36,560 bases of DNA, from positions 1-36,560 of the forward strand of contig CAIODZ010000014.1 of NCBI GenBank assembly GCA_903857265.1, in the 5' to 3' direction. A program made the position numbers and the translations under genes. The notes below the pieces were generated by a model. The model saw nothing but the letters and a program-made list of their open reading frames with translations, was not told the DNA's origin and searched no databases. Below, in pieces: positions 8,175-16,681 of the stretch (the stretch's first letter is position 1; every line of letters starts with the position of its first letter). The stretch is from an uncultured Phycisphaerales bacterium (GTDB lineage Bacteria > Planctomycetota > Phycisphaerae > Sedimentisphaerales > Anaerobacaceae).

Positions 8175-8684
8175 TTAATTGCCCTGTTCGTTAATTTTCT
8201 TCGCTTTTACCAATAAATCACCAGGTATCGCTGTCGGCTTTCCATCCAGGTCCGCAGTCGCGAACAAAATCACGTATGGCTTAGCCGGGGCTCCATGTTC
8301 GGCGCTCTTAAAATTCCGATAAATTGGGCCGTTTATACCTACCCAATAAACCTTTCCCGGCTCCAGCTTGACCGGCAAACTGCATGTTGTTCTATTCGGG
8401 TCATAGCTCGGCTGACCAGTCGTTTTCGGGTACTTCTCACCTCCGCCCGTCCAGGACCACGAATTGTCCTTCATCGCCTCGTCAAATGTAACCGTTATTC
8501 TCTCAAGTGAAGGCGTTACATCATTGGCGTATGTCTGAGGATTTGTGCTTGTAACAACCGGTGCTACCAGTTGGTAGGCAAGCCGCCACACCCTCGTTAT
8601 CGCCGGCATCAGCATACCCATCAGCAGGGATATGATTGATATCACAACCAGCAACTCTACTAATGTAAACCCTTTTTTCCTCAT
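8175..8684 (-). CDS. Pseudopilin-like protein with Ig-like (SbsA/Big_5-type) domain
   Basis: This 169-residue protein begins with a class III prepilin signal 'MRKKGFTLVELLVVISIISL', with predicted cleavage before the Phe and Glu at +5. That places it in the type II secretion/type IV pilus pseudopilin superfamily. In place of a typical pseudopilin head it carries a segment starting 'PVVTSTNPQTYANDVTPSLE' with 'ITVTFDEAMK', which reads like the bacterial Ig-like Big_5 fold ('...VTFSEPM'). The start is supported by GGAGG 9 nt upstream. No other secretion genes are near; scattered pseudopilin genes are common in planctomycetes. The prepilin N-terminus is clear, the Ig assignment is by pattern, and the role is unknown. 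Confidence 0.8.
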   Translation of the reverse strand: MRKKGFTLVELLVVISIISLLMGMLMPAITRVWRLAYQLVAPVVTSTNPQTYANDVTPSLERITVTFDEAMKDNSWSWTGGGEKYPKTTGQPSYDPNRTTCSLPVKLEPGKVYWVGINGPIYRNFKSAEHGAPAKPYVILFATADLDGKPTAIPGDLLVKAKKINEQGN

Positions 8685-8840
8685 TGCCCTTTGCCTCCAG
8701 CCAAAAGCAATTTTATTATACCTTTTTGCAGGTAGTCGTCAAGAGGAAGGGCTGAAACAGTAACAGAATAGCAGTCGCACGCCGCGCTTCGCGAGAAATT
8801 AGAGCAGTCGATAGTCGATAGTGGTTAGTAAACTCTGCCG

Positions 8841-8900
8841 CAAATCTGTGTAAATCCGTGTCTGGAAAACTTTGTGTCTTAGTGTCTTGGTGGTTAAGAA
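8841..8900. repeat. Intergenic 'tctgtgtaaatccgtgtc / gtgtcttggtggtt' type repeat
   Basis: Minus-strand reading gives a spurious peptide with 'NHQDTKTQ'. Sequences of this kind (aatctgtgtaaatccgtg and tttgtgtcttagtgtcttgg) recur between genes in many environmental bacterial genomes. It lies downstream of queG and upstream of the pseudopilin gene. The minus-strand open frame over it (8716-8910) has no ribosome binding site or domain and was not called. Confidence 0.45.
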
Positions 8901-8912
8901 CTGTGGCCAATG

Positions 8913-8927
8913 TCCGCCTCAGGCGGA
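8913..8927. repeat. 7-bp palindrome overlapping the queG stop codon
   Basis: TCCGCCT (8913-8919), a single C, then AGGCGGA (8921-8927). The queG stop codon (minus-strand TGA, 8919-8921) is inside it. The core resembles the inverted repeat at 3093-3115. Confidence 0.6.
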
Positions 8928-9857
8928 TAAATTTTGAATGCAGATTTGGGCAATCTTTTTGAGATGTGGCAGGCCTGGTCGAAGAATCGGCGAACGGGCA
9001 AATTTAATCTTGAACTGCTCCTCGGTAAGGTTCAGAAACTCATTCAAATTCAATTCAGCCCGGTCGGGATGATGGACAAACCCCTTGTTGGCGCAAGTCG
9101 GCGCTTTTTGCTGGTAAGGACAAGCCATCAGACATTCGGCACAGCCAAAGAGGTGATTGCCAATCTTCGGCGCCAGCTCCGCAGGTACATCGGTATTGGC
9201 CTCGATAGTAAGATAGCTGATACATTTAGTGGCGTCGAATGAGCCATCCTGTTTCAGCGCCCCCGTCGGGCAGGCAGCGACACATTTGCCGCAGCCGGGG
9301 CACGAATCCTTCAAGGGCTTATCCGGGTCAAGCTCGATATTAGTAACAATTTCCCCAAGGAAAATTTGCGGGCCGATTCGAGGATTGACCAGCATACGAT
9401 TTTTGCCGATCATGCCCAATCCCGCTCTTACAGCCAGCGCACGTTCGAGCAAAGGCGTGGAATCAACACAAATCTTGAACTGCATCGGGCAGGTTGTTGA
9501 GGCGATAAAATCGGCGAGCTGGCGCAGCATTTTTTTGATAAACGGGTGATAGTCATCATATTGTGCAAACTGGGCAACCCGGCCCATAGGGGCTGTCTTT
9601 GCCTGGGTCTTCTGTTGTGCCGGCTTATAATTCAGGGCGACGACGATAACAGATTTGGCGCCGGGCAGGAGTTTGGCGGGGTCGGTGCGTTTTTCGAGGT
9701 TCGAGTGCAGCCACGTCATCCGGCCTGCATAGCCGGCATCGAGCCAGCCAATAAGCCGACTGACCTGCTCCGTGCCGACTGGAGAGGCATCAGTAACGCC
9801 CACGAGGTCAAAACCCAGCTCAAGGGCCTTTTCCTTAATACGTTCAGTTATCGTCAT
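8919..9857 (-). CDS. queG: Epoxyqueuosine reductase QueG
   Basis: QueG is a cobalamin- and iron-sulfur-dependent cytosolic enzyme that reduces epoxyqueuosine to queuosine in tRNA. The 312-residue product has the N-terminal family domain, 'VDSTPLLERALA' (about 131-142) with the conserved catalytic Asp132, and a double 4Fe-4S cluster module: Cys186, Cys189, Cys192, Cys196 ('CPGCGKCVAACP') and Cys239, Cys242, Cys246 ('CAECLMACP'). Length matches the shorter QueG type without C-terminal HEAT repeats. No ribosome binding site is evident ahead of the ATG and no in-frame alternative start exists. It is divergent from mtnP. No other queuosine gene is nearby. Confidence 0.95.
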   Translation of the reverse strand: MTITERIKEKALELGFDLVGVTDASPVGTEQVSRLIGWLDAGYAGRMTWLHSNLEKRTDPAKLLPGAKSVIVVALNYKPAQQKTQAKTAPMGRVAQFAQYDDYHPFIKKMLRQLADFIASTTCPMQFKICVDSTPLLERALAVRAGLGMIGKNRMLVNPRIGPQIFLGEIVTNIELDPDKPLKDSCPGCGKCVAACPTGALKQDGSFDATKCISYLTIEANTDVPAELAPKIGNHLFGCAECLMACPYQQKAPTCANKGFVHHPDRAELNLNEFLNLTEEQFKIKFARSPILRPGLPHLKKIAQICIQNLSA

Positions 9858-9994
9858 TTTTTACATATAAAAAAACGGGTGCAATTTACATTATACCACG
9901 ATATTAAAGAACAGAAAAGCTAATTAGAGAAAATACGTTCTAATCGACGATATAAGCAGATATGTTGATAATTTAGGGTAACCTGGAGACGAAT

Positions 9995-10870
9995 ATGGAG
10001 CAAGGATTGACTGGCTTGATAGGCGGGTCGGGGCTGGGTGATGTGCTGGTTGGCAAAATTGAAGACGCGAAATTTCACGACGTGAAAACGCCCTTCGGGA
10101 AGCCCAGCGACAGGATTATGATTGGCAAGATAGGCAAGAAACGGGTGGCGTTTATCAACCGCCACGGCCCAGGCCACAAATTATCCCCAAGTGAGGTGCC
10201 CTACGCCGCGAACATTTTCGCATTAAAAAAACTCGGCGCACACACTGTCATAGCAACGTGCGCGGTAGGTTCTCTTCGGGCCCAAATCCGCCCCGGCGAG
10301 CTTGTCATTGTTGACCAGTTCATCGACCGCACCTTCCGCCGCCAAAATACTTTCTTCGACGGTTATGGAGCAGTACACACTGAGATGGCACAGCCGACGT
10401 GTAATCGACTGGGGAATATTATCGCGGAGGCAGCGAAAAAATTAGACGTCAGGACGCATCGCAAAGGAACATACGTCGGGATAGAGGGGCCGACGTTCTC
10501 AACCAGGGCGGAATCGCTTATGCACAGGATTTGGGGGGGTGACCTGATTGGGATGACGGCGATGCCTGAGGCGAAATTAGCGAGGGAGGCACAAATGTGC
10601 TATTCGCTGGTCGCGCTGGTGAGCGATTACGACTGCTGGAAGCCACAGAAGAAAAAAAGGGGCAAACAAGAGCTTTTGCGTGAGATAATAGGCAACCTGC
10701 AAAGGGCAAGCGGTAATTGCTTCGAATTGATTAAGGCGGTCCTGGCAAACAAACACGAGATGGTCTGCGAAGATTGCGATTGCAGACAAAGTTTGGATTT
10801 GGCGGTCTGGACAGACCCAAAAGCGATAACGGCGGCACAAAAGAAAAAGGTCGCGATATTGTTCAAATAA
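9995..10870 (+). CDS. mtnP: S-methyl-5'-thioadenosine phosphorylase
   Basis: This enzyme cleaves 5'-methylthioadenosine with phosphate to adenine and 5-methylthioribose-1-phosphate in methionine salvage. The 291-residue protein shows the PNP/MTAP signatures: 'IGGSGLGD' at the N-terminus, 'NRHGPGHKLSPSEVPYAANI' (phosphate and sugar contacts), 'ATCAVGSL', 'DQFIDRT', 'EGPTFSTRAES', 'GMTAMPEAKLAREAQMCY' and the base-recognition 'VSDYDCW' region. GGAG 8 nt upstream supports the start. The gene is monocistronic and convergent with the aminotransferase. The related 5'-methylthioinosine or purine nucleoside phosphorylases are alternatives, but the FSTRAE and DYD pattern favours MTAP. Confidence 0.93.
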   Translation: MEQGLTGLIGGSGLGDVLVGKIEDAKFHDVKTPFGKPSDRIMIGKIGKKRVAFINRHGPGHKLSPSEVPYAANIFALKKLGAHTVIATCAVGSLRAQIRPGELVIVDQFIDRTFRRQNTFFDGYGAVHTEMAQPTCNRLGNIIAEAAKKLDVRTHRKGTYVGIEGPTFSTRAESLMHRIWGGDLIGMTAMPEAKLAREAQMCYSLVALVSDYDCWKPQKKKRGKQELLREIIGNLQRASGNCFELIKAVLANKHEMVCEDCDCRQSLDLAVWTDPKAITAAQKKKVAILFK

Positions 10871-10933
10871 TTATGAGGTAACGGGTCCTGAGGTCCAGAT
10901 TCGATATAACCCACCCTGTACCAAAGCAACCGG

Positions 10934-12127
10934 TTACGAACTCAGCCACTTTTGGATTCGGTCGATACCTTCGGTGATATTCTGCATCGAGGTTGCGAAA
11001 CTGAGGCGGATATTTTTATCGCAGCCAAAGGGCAGACCCGGGACGACGGCAACGTTGGCCTGTTCGAGGAGTGCCCTGGCAAAATCCAAACTGCCCTTGA
11101 TTTCGATACCGCCTTTGGTTTTGCCGAAATAAGCGGAGACATCGGGGAAACAGTAGAATGCGCCCGTGGGCTGGGTACATTTGACGCCTTTGATTGCGTT
11201 GAGACGGTCAACCATATACTGGGCGCGTTTTTCGAATTCTACGCGCATTTTTTCGACCTCGTTATTGGGGTCTTTTAGGGCGGTGATAGCTGCGTCCTGG
11301 GCGAAGGTTACGGGGTTGCTTGTGGAATGGTCCTGGAGTCGGCCCATTGCTTTGATGACGTCAACGGGGCCAGCGGTGTAGCCGAGTCGCCAACCGGTCA
11401 TTGAATAGGTTTTGCTGAAGCCGTTGATGGTGAGGGTGCGGTCGTAGGCGTCTTTACTGAGTGCGGCGAAACTGATGAACTTGGTGCCGGCGTAAACGAG
11501 GCGTTCGTAGATTTCATCGGAGAGGACTGCGACATCTGTGCCTTCGAGGACTTTGGCGAGCGAGGCCAGTTCGTCGGGGGTGTAGGTGAAGCCGCCCGGA
11601 TTATTGGGGGAGTTGAGGACGAACATTTTGGTTTTAGGGCCTATCGCCTTTTTCAGTTGTTCGGGCGTAATCTTGTAACTATTCTGCCGGCTGGTTTTGA
11701 CGACTTTGACTTTTGCGCCGGCCAGCTTGATAGCTTCGGGATAGGTGAGCCAGAACGGGGTAGGGAGAATTACGGCGTCGCCCGGGTCGAGAACTGCCTG
11801 CATCGCGCCATATACCGAGTGCTTTGCGCCAATGTTGATAACAACCTGTTCCGGCTTATATTCGAGTTTATTTTCCCTGAGCAATTTTTCGGCGATTGCC
11901 TTTTTCAGCTCGATGGTTCCCGATGCGGGGGTATATTTTGTTTTGCCCGCGTTGAGGGCGGCGATGGCGGCGTCTTTAATGTATTTCGGGGTGTCGAAAT
12001 CGGGTTCGCCTGCACCGAAGCCGATTACGTTTATGCCCTGAGCTTTGAGTTCTTTCGCCCTTGCGGTAACAGCCAACGTGGCTGACGGGGGCACGGACTG
12101 TGCTCTTTTACTAACTTTCATAATCAT
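10934..12127 (-). CDS. Aspartate-type class I/II pyridoxal-phosphate aminotransferase
   Basis: This fold-type I aminotransferase probably interconverts aspartate/2-oxoglutarate and oxaloacetate/glutamate. Motifs include 'GFGAGEPDFDTP' (substrate contacts, about 37-47), 'NSPNNPGG' (cofactor pocket, about 172-179), 'SDEIYERL', the PLP Lys239 in 'NGFSKTYSMTGWRLGY', and the C-terminal Arg in 'RLSFATS' that binds the alpha-carboxylate. Three ATGs compete; the one at 12125-12127 is 8 nt after AAGGA (12136-12140) and is chosen, giving 397 residues. It appears to end the long minus-strand gene series. Prephenate or alanine aminotransferase specificity cannot be excluded. Confidence 0.93.
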   Translation of the reverse strand: MIMKVSKRAQSVPPSATLAVTARAKELKAQGINVIGFGAGEPDFDTPKYIKDAAIAALNAGKTKYTPASGTIELKKAIAEKLLRENKLEYKPEQVVINIGAKHSVYGAMQAVLDPGDAVILPTPFWLTYPEAIKLAGAKVKVVKTSRQNSYKITPEQLKKAIGPKTKMFVLNSPNNPGGFTYTPDELASLAKVLEGTDVAVLSDEIYERLVYAGTKFISFAALSKDAYDRTLTINGFSKTYSMTGWRLGYTAGPVDVIKAMGRLQDHSTSNPVTFAQDAAITALKDPNNEVEKMRVEFEKRAQYMVDRLNAIKGVKCTQPTGAFYCFPDVSAYFGKTKGGIEIKGSLDFARALLEQANVAVVPGLPFGCDKNIRLSFATSMQNITEGIDRIQKWLSS

Positions 12128-12216
12128 ATCAATCATCCTTATAATAAGTTCGTAAAGAGTGATATTTAAACTGACCGTGGGTGTATAGTCAAGAAGATTG
12201 GCGTGCAGAACACACC

Positions 12217-13218
12217 CTATTGTAATTGAGATTTGACAGCGTCGAGGATGATTTTTTTGGCGTTGTCGAGTGGGCCGGGGAGGTATGCTCCGGCTGCTGC
12301 GGTATGGCCACCACCGTCGAATTTGCGGGCTATTTTGCAGACGTCAACTGCCCCACTGCTGCGAAGCGAGCAGCGTATTCTGCCATCTTTTAATTCGACA
12401 AAGAACGCGGCGACTTCGACTGAGGCGATGCGCCTGCACTGGTCGATGAGGTTTTCGGTGTCTTCGTATTTTGCGCCAGTGGTTTTGAAATCCTGCTGTG
12501 TGAGAAACTGCGAGGCGTATCGGCCATCGAAATGCAATTCGAGGGTGTCTTGCATCACGGTCATAAGTTTGAAACGCTGTGGTGTGAAGGTCTGGTATAT
12601 GAGGCGATAAATATCGTCGGGATTTGCGCCGGTGTCGATTAATTCTGCACAATCGCGGAGGCATCGGCTCGTGGTGTTGCCGAAGTGGAACCAGCCGGTA
12701 TCGGTGGCGATGCCGGCGAAGAGTGCCTGAGCAATTTTGGGGGTGATGGGCCAATGGGCAAATCGAAACAGGTCAAGGACAACGGAGCAGGCGGCTGAGG
12801 CGGTAGAGTCAACGAGCTCGACATCACCCAAACTATCGGAGGTTGCGTGGTGGTCGATAATGAGAACTGGAGTATCGGCCTGCTTGAGATATTCCTCAAA
12901 ACCGGGCAACTGGCTGAAGCTATTGGTATCTACGATAATGACAAGGTCGAATTTGTTTTGTTGAAGCTCTTTTTTTGAAATGTCCCTGCCGAGGACAAGA
13001 ACGGGTTTTTCGAACAGGAAGCCATACCAGTCGGGCAACGGTGAAAGAAAGAGAATCTGCGGGTTTTTATCAAGAGCGGAAAGCGCTTCGGACATCGCGA
13101 CACAGCAGCCGACGGCGTCGCCGTCACCCTTGGTGTGGGTGGTAATCAGCACGCCGGCTGATTTATTTATGAGTTCAACGGCTTTTTTAAAGTTCTGGTC
13201 ATTCATACGAGTTGCCAT
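12217..13218 (-). CDS. nrnA: DHH-family phosphoesterase, NrnA-like (nanoRNase/pAp phosphatase)
   Basis: The NrnA family degrades 2-5 nt RNA fragments and often dephosphorylates 3'-phosphoadenosine-5'-phosphate. Visible motifs are 'TTHTKGDGDAVG' (metal site), 'VDTNSFSQLPG', the diagnostic 'IDHHATSD', and the C-terminal DHHA1 'GGGHTAAAGAYLPG'. The open frame extends to 13272 inside the upstream oxidoreductase gene. The ATG at 13216-13218 (333 residues) lies just after that gene's stop (13226-13228) and has AGGG a few bases upstream, so it is preferred; an ATG at 13204-13206 is the alternative. Family is certain; the exact substrate (oligoRNA, pAp or c-di-AMP products) is inferred. Confidence 0.92.
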   Translation of the reverse strand: MATRMNDQNFKKAVELINKSAGVLITTHTKGDGDAVGCCVAMSEALSALDKNPQILFLSPLPDWYGFLFEKPVLVLGRDISKKELQQNKFDLVIIVDTNSFSQLPGFEEYLKQADTPVLIIDHHATSDSLGDVELVDSTASAACSVVLDLFRFAHWPITPKIAQALFAGIATDTGWFHFGNTTSRCLRDCAELIDTGANPDDIYRLIYQTFTPQRFKLMTVMQDTLELHFDGRYASQFLTQQDFKTTGAKYEDTENLIDQCRRIASVEVAAFFVELKDGRIRCSLRSSGAVDVCKIARKFDGGGHTAAAGAYLPGPLDNAKKIILDAVKSQLQ

Positions 13219-13225
13219 TATAGCC

Positions 13226-14263
13226 CTATTTACCAAGTATTTGAAATAGTATATCGATGTGTTTTGCGGCAAGAGAAACAGGCATTAGTGGTTTGGTTTT
13301 GCCCGCGAGACAATCGATGAAGTGATTTGTAAGGGCAATGGTGTCGCCGGGATGTTTTGACATATCGACATTATAGACGGTGTGTTTCTCGACGCGATTT
13401 TTATTCACCCAGAACCGCTCGATTTGCGGCGAATTCCAGCTTGTATAGGAAAATCGTAACGAGCCCTTTGTGCCAAAGATGCGTGTTTCGTTGGGGATTT
13501 CGCAGTGGACGCCTGCGCCACGTTCGTAGTAGTAAGTGAGGCCTGTGTCAAATTCCATAAAAGCGGCGCCATGCTCCTCGACATCGGATTTGATTTTGGG
13601 GTCGGAAAAGATTTTGATGCCATTTCTGGTGAAGCGTTTTATTTTGGCAAGTTCGGGGCGGTCGCCGAGGAGACCAAGGTGGAAAGAGAGGTCATAGACG
13701 CCCCAGTCGAGGAAGGGGCCACCTCCTGCGAGGGATTTTTTCAGAGACCAGACGCCTCGCGGGTTGTATTCGATAAAAGTTCCACGCATCAGGTGATTGT
13801 GGTGGATGTGATAGACCTCGCCGATGTCGCCGTTGTCCAGCATTTTTTTAACGAAATAGAATTTTGGCTGGAGGCGGGTGTGTCTGGCGGAACATTCGAG
13901 AATGACGAGGTTTTTGTGTTTTGTGGTTTCTTTTATGAGCCGATTCATTTGCGAGCGATTTATCACAAGTGGCTTTTCGATAAGGACGTGTTTGCCCGCC
14001 CGCATCGCGGAGACGGCGGCGTCGAAATGCACAAACGGCGGAGCGGCGACAATAACGGCATCGATATTGTTGTCTCGCAGGATGTCACGATAATCGGTTG
14101 TGCCGTACGGGACATTATACTTTTTGAGTTTTTCGACGAGGATTTTTTTATCGACGTCCGCTAGCCACAGGACATTTGCCCTTTTTGTATTGAGTAATGC
14201 GTCGAGATGGAGGCCGGCAATCATACCAGAGCCGATAATGCCGATATTCGGTTTGTATTTCAT
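13226..14263 (-). CDS. Gfo/Idh/MocA-family NAD(P)-dependent oxidoreductase
   Basis: This 345-residue two-domain dehydrogenase has an N-terminal Rossmann fold ('NIGIIGSGMIAGLHLDALL'), the family motif 'GKHVLIEKPL' near residue 93, and a C-terminal alpha/beta substrate domain with 'GGGPFLDWGVYDLS', which matches the conserved GG-x-hx-DxGxH-like active-site segment. Members oxidise or reduce sugars, inositols and related compounds; planctomycetes carry many paralogues. An AGGA ribosome binding site precedes the ATG. It sits 10 bp after the CNNM gene and 7 bp before nrnA, suggesting co-transcription without an obvious functional link. The substrate cannot be predicted. Confidence 0.92.
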   Translation of the reverse strand: MKYKPNIGIIGSGMIAGLHLDALLNTKRANVLWLADVDKKILVEKLKKYNVPYGTTDYRDILRDNNIDAVIVAAPPFVHFDAAVSAMRAGKHVLIEKPLVINRSQMNRLIKETTKHKNLVILECSARHTRLQPKFYFVKKMLDNGDIGEVYHIHHNHLMRGTFIEYNPRGVWSLKKSLAGGGPFLDWGVYDLSFHLGLLGDRPELAKIKRFTRNGIKIFSDPKIKSDVEEHGAAFMEFDTGLTYYYERGAGVHCEIPNETRIFGTKGSLRFSYTSWNSPQIERFWVNKNRVEKHTVYNVDMSKHPGDTIALTNHFIDCLAGKTKPLMPVSLAAKHIDILFQILGK

Positions 14264-14273
14264 TTTATAATCC

Positions 14274-15590
14274 TTATGAATTAGAGGAAATCAGTGAGAC
14301 AATCGCCTCCTGGAGTTTTTTGCGTCTGAATTTTCTGGGGATAACGCGTAAGCCGTCGGATTCGATGGTTTCGCCTCCTTTGAGAGCCGAGCCGAAGGTT
14401 TGATTGCACCATTCGGCGAGGGTGGGGACATGGCCGGTGAATTTTTCGGACCAGTCGAGGCCAACGGTTGAAGCAGCGGTTGTTATAGAGACGCCGCCGC
14501 CCATAATCCAGCCGGAGGGACAGGGGTGAATGTGCGTGGGGAGGCGGTCAAATTCGTCTTCGATTTCGCCGACAAGCTCCTCGATGATGTCTTCGAGCGT
14601 AATCATACCCATAACGGCATCATCGGCGGAGACGACGATAACGATGTGTGTCTTTTCCTGTATCATCATTTCGAGCAACCTTGGCAGAGGCATATCCTCT
14701 CTGACTCTGGTCATGGGGCGGGAGATGCCTTTGATGGTGGGGTCTGAGGGATTTATGCGGAGCGCGGAGACGATGTCCTTGAAGTTGAGGTAGCGCTCGA
14801 TTGTCTGTGGGTCGTTTTCGGTCATACAAATGGGGAAACGCGTGTGCATATCGAGGTGGGCCTGGACGAGGGCATGGGAGAGTGTGCTGCCGACGTAAAT
14901 GGCGGAGATATCCTTAACAGGGATCATAATGTCACGGGCGGAGTGGCTGGAGAGGTGCGCGGCGGCGAGAACGATTTTTTCCTCGCGTTCGCCCATAAGT
15001 TTGGACGTACGAGCAAGCGAGACGGCTGCGCGAAGCTCGTGGAGCCAGGGGATTTGGGCGTCGCGTGTTCCGGGCTGCATTTTTGAAATTACGACAAGGA
15101 TTTTTTTGACGACAAATTCGATAACGGAGACAAGAGGGTCGATAACTTTCGCCAGGATTCTCATATAAGGCGAGAGCCGCAGGACAATCCATTCCTTGTT
15201 GCTGAGGGCGAACATTTTTGGAACAAGCTCAACAAAGACAATGGTAACAAGCGTCAGGGGAATAATGACAAAAGTAACGGCGGAAAACTTTGCCAGCGCC
15301 ATCGAGATATGCCAGTGCTGGGCAAGATAAGGAGCGAATGCATCCTGCGCACCAACACCGCCAGCGGCGGCGGCAATGGTAGTAAAGAGGGTAACGCCGA
15401 GCTGAATGACGGCCAAACTGGCCTCCATACGGTCTTTCATAAAAGCGGCGGCATCGGCGCCTTTTTTGCGTTCGTTGACGAGAATGGCGATTCTTGCTCG
15501 CGAGATGGTGGCGAGGCCCATTTCATACGCAGTAAATACAGCGTTGAAAATAAGCATTAAAATTATTACATCGAGTTCATAACTGAACAT
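14274..15590 (-). CDS. CNNM/CorC-type membrane protein with CBS pair
   Basis: This 438-residue protein has an N-terminal CNNM (DUF21) membrane domain of about 180 residues with three to four hydrophobic helices, a CBS-domain pair (about 210-330, including 'RDIMIPVKDISAIYVGSTL' and 'MGMITLEDIIEELVGEIEDE'), and a C-terminal CorC/HlyC domain. Known family members handle Mg2+/Co2+ efflux or resistance, with adenine nucleotides binding the CBS pair. AGGTG 7 nt upstream supports the start. It lies 16 bp after ribF on the same strand. The older label 'hemolysin' is misleading for this family. A transport role is inferred from homologues. Confidence 0.92.
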   Translation of the reverse strand: MFSYELDVIILMLIFNAVFTAYEMGLATISRARIAILVNERKKGADAAAFMKDRMEASLAVIQLGVTLFTTIAAAAGGVGAQDAFAPYLAQHWHISMALAKFSAVTFVIIPLTLVTIVFVELVPKMFALSNKEWIVLRLSPYMRILAKVIDPLVSVIEFVVKKILVVISKMQPGTRDAQIPWLHELRAAVSLARTSKLMGEREEKIVLAAAHLSSHSARDIMIPVKDISAIYVGSTLSHALVQAHLDMHTRFPICMTENDPQTIERYLNFKDIVSALRINPSDPTIKGISRPMTRVREDMPLPRLLEMMIQEKTHIVIVVSADDAVMGMITLEDIIEELVGEIEDEFDRLPTHIHPCPSGWIMGGGVSITTAASTVGLDWSEKFTGHVPTLAEWCNQTFGSALKGGETIESDGLRVIPRKFRRKKLQEAIVSLISSNS

Positions 15591-15606
15591 ATCTATTCAC
15601 CTGAGT

Positions 15607-16584
15607 TTAGTTCTGTTTAGCCAAAATTTGTTTTGCTGAATCGCAATCCCTGGCGATTTGCGCGGCGAGGACTTCCGGGGATTCGAACCGCCTCTGGTGT
15701 CTGATACTGTCAACGAAATCCATAGCAAGCCATTTGCCTGACGTATCGCCGAGATTAGTATCGAGGACGTGTGCTTCGATGAGCTGGGAATGCTGGTCGC
15801 CGAAGGTGATGGCGTGGCCGATGCTGAAGACGGAAGGCAAACGATTATCAGAGCAGCAGACATCTTCTTCGGAGTCGCCGATTAAGCCGAAGCCGGCGTA
15901 AACGCCTTCCTGAGGGATAATTTGTGAAGGCATTTGCATATTAAGGGTGGGGAAGCCAAGTTGTCTGCCTTTGCCTCTGCCGGAAGTTATTTTGCCTATG
16001 AGACGATAGGGTCTGCCGAAAAGGAAGGCAGCATCGGCGACGTGTCCCGACTGGAGCATATAACGGATGGTGGTGCTCGATACGCGAAGGGATTGCCCCG
16101 TGTGAAGTTTGACGAGTTTTGAGGGAACGACGACGACGCTAAAGCCGTCGGGTTCGGCCATTTGTTTGAGGGTATCGATATTGCCTGCGCGGTTTGCGCC
16201 GAAGTTGAAGTCGTCGCCTTCAACGAGGACTTTCGGGCGGACGTCTTTTAAGAGAAATTTGTCCACGAAATCGGTCGGCAAGAGGCGAAGCAAACTGGTG
16301 GTGTCTCTGAGAATGATGAGGTAATCGACGCCGCAATCTTCCAAAAGGCGAATTTTGAGTGGAAGCGGCGTGAGGACGCCCGGGGCTTTTTCGGGGTGCA
16401 GGATTGCGACAGGGTGCGGCTCAAAAGTCATCACTGCCAGCGAAGTGTGTTCGAGAGTGGCGATATCACGGGCGACTTTTATATTCTGCTGGTGCCCGGT
16501 ATGGACGCCGTCGAAGTTGCCGATGGTCAGGACACAACCATCAGGCAACTGACCAAGCTCAGATACGGTTTTCAGGACTTTCAT
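15607..16584 (-). CDS. ribF: Bifunctional riboflavin kinase/FMN adenylyltransferase RibF
   Basis: RibF makes FMN from riboflavin and then FAD from FMN. The 325-residue protein has the N-terminal adenylyltransferase domain with nucleotidyl motif 'TIGNFDGVHTGHQ' (near residue 20), 'FVEGDDFNFGANRAGN'-type loop near residue 120 and 'SSTTIRYMLQSGHV' near 170, then the C-terminal flavokinase domain starting 'GRGKGRQLGFPTLNM', where PTLN binds Mg-ATP and flavin. Length is normal (about 300-330). The ATG has no strong ribosome binding site. It starts a short run with the CNNM gene downstream. Confidence 0.95.
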   Translation of the reverse strand: MKVLKTVSELGQLPDGCVLTIGNFDGVHTGHQQNIKVARDIATLEHTSLAVMTFEPHPVAILHPEKAPGVLTPLPLKIRLLEDCGVDYLIILRDTTSLLRLLPTDFVDKFLLKDVRPKVLVEGDDFNFGANRAGNIDTLKQMAEPDGFSVVVVPSKLVKLHTGQSLRVSSTTIRYMLQSGHVADAAFLFGRPYRLIGKITSGRGKGRQLGFPTLNMQMPSQIIPQEGVYAGFGLIGDSEEDVCCSDNRLPSVFSIGHAITFGDQHSQLIEAHVLDTNLGDTSGKWLAMDFVDSIRHQRRFESPEVLAAQIARDCDSAKQILAKQN

Positions 16585-16681
16585 AATTACGGACCATCAT
16601 ATCTGGTTTGAGAAAAAAGTGAATAGTAAAATTGATGTCGGCTCAAGATGTAGTTTGTGAAGGCAGGTAATTTGTGAGAAT

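Noticed and set aside
8716..8910. Minus-strand open frame of 64 codons between queG and the pseudopilin gene
   Set aside because: It is a translation of repeat-like intergenic sequence ('HQDTKTQ'), without ribosome binding site or family pattern.
13505..14164. Plus-strand open frame of 219 codons opposite the Gfo/Idh/MocA gene
   Set aside because: Antisense shadow; the minus-strand gene has clear family motifs and a ribosome binding site.
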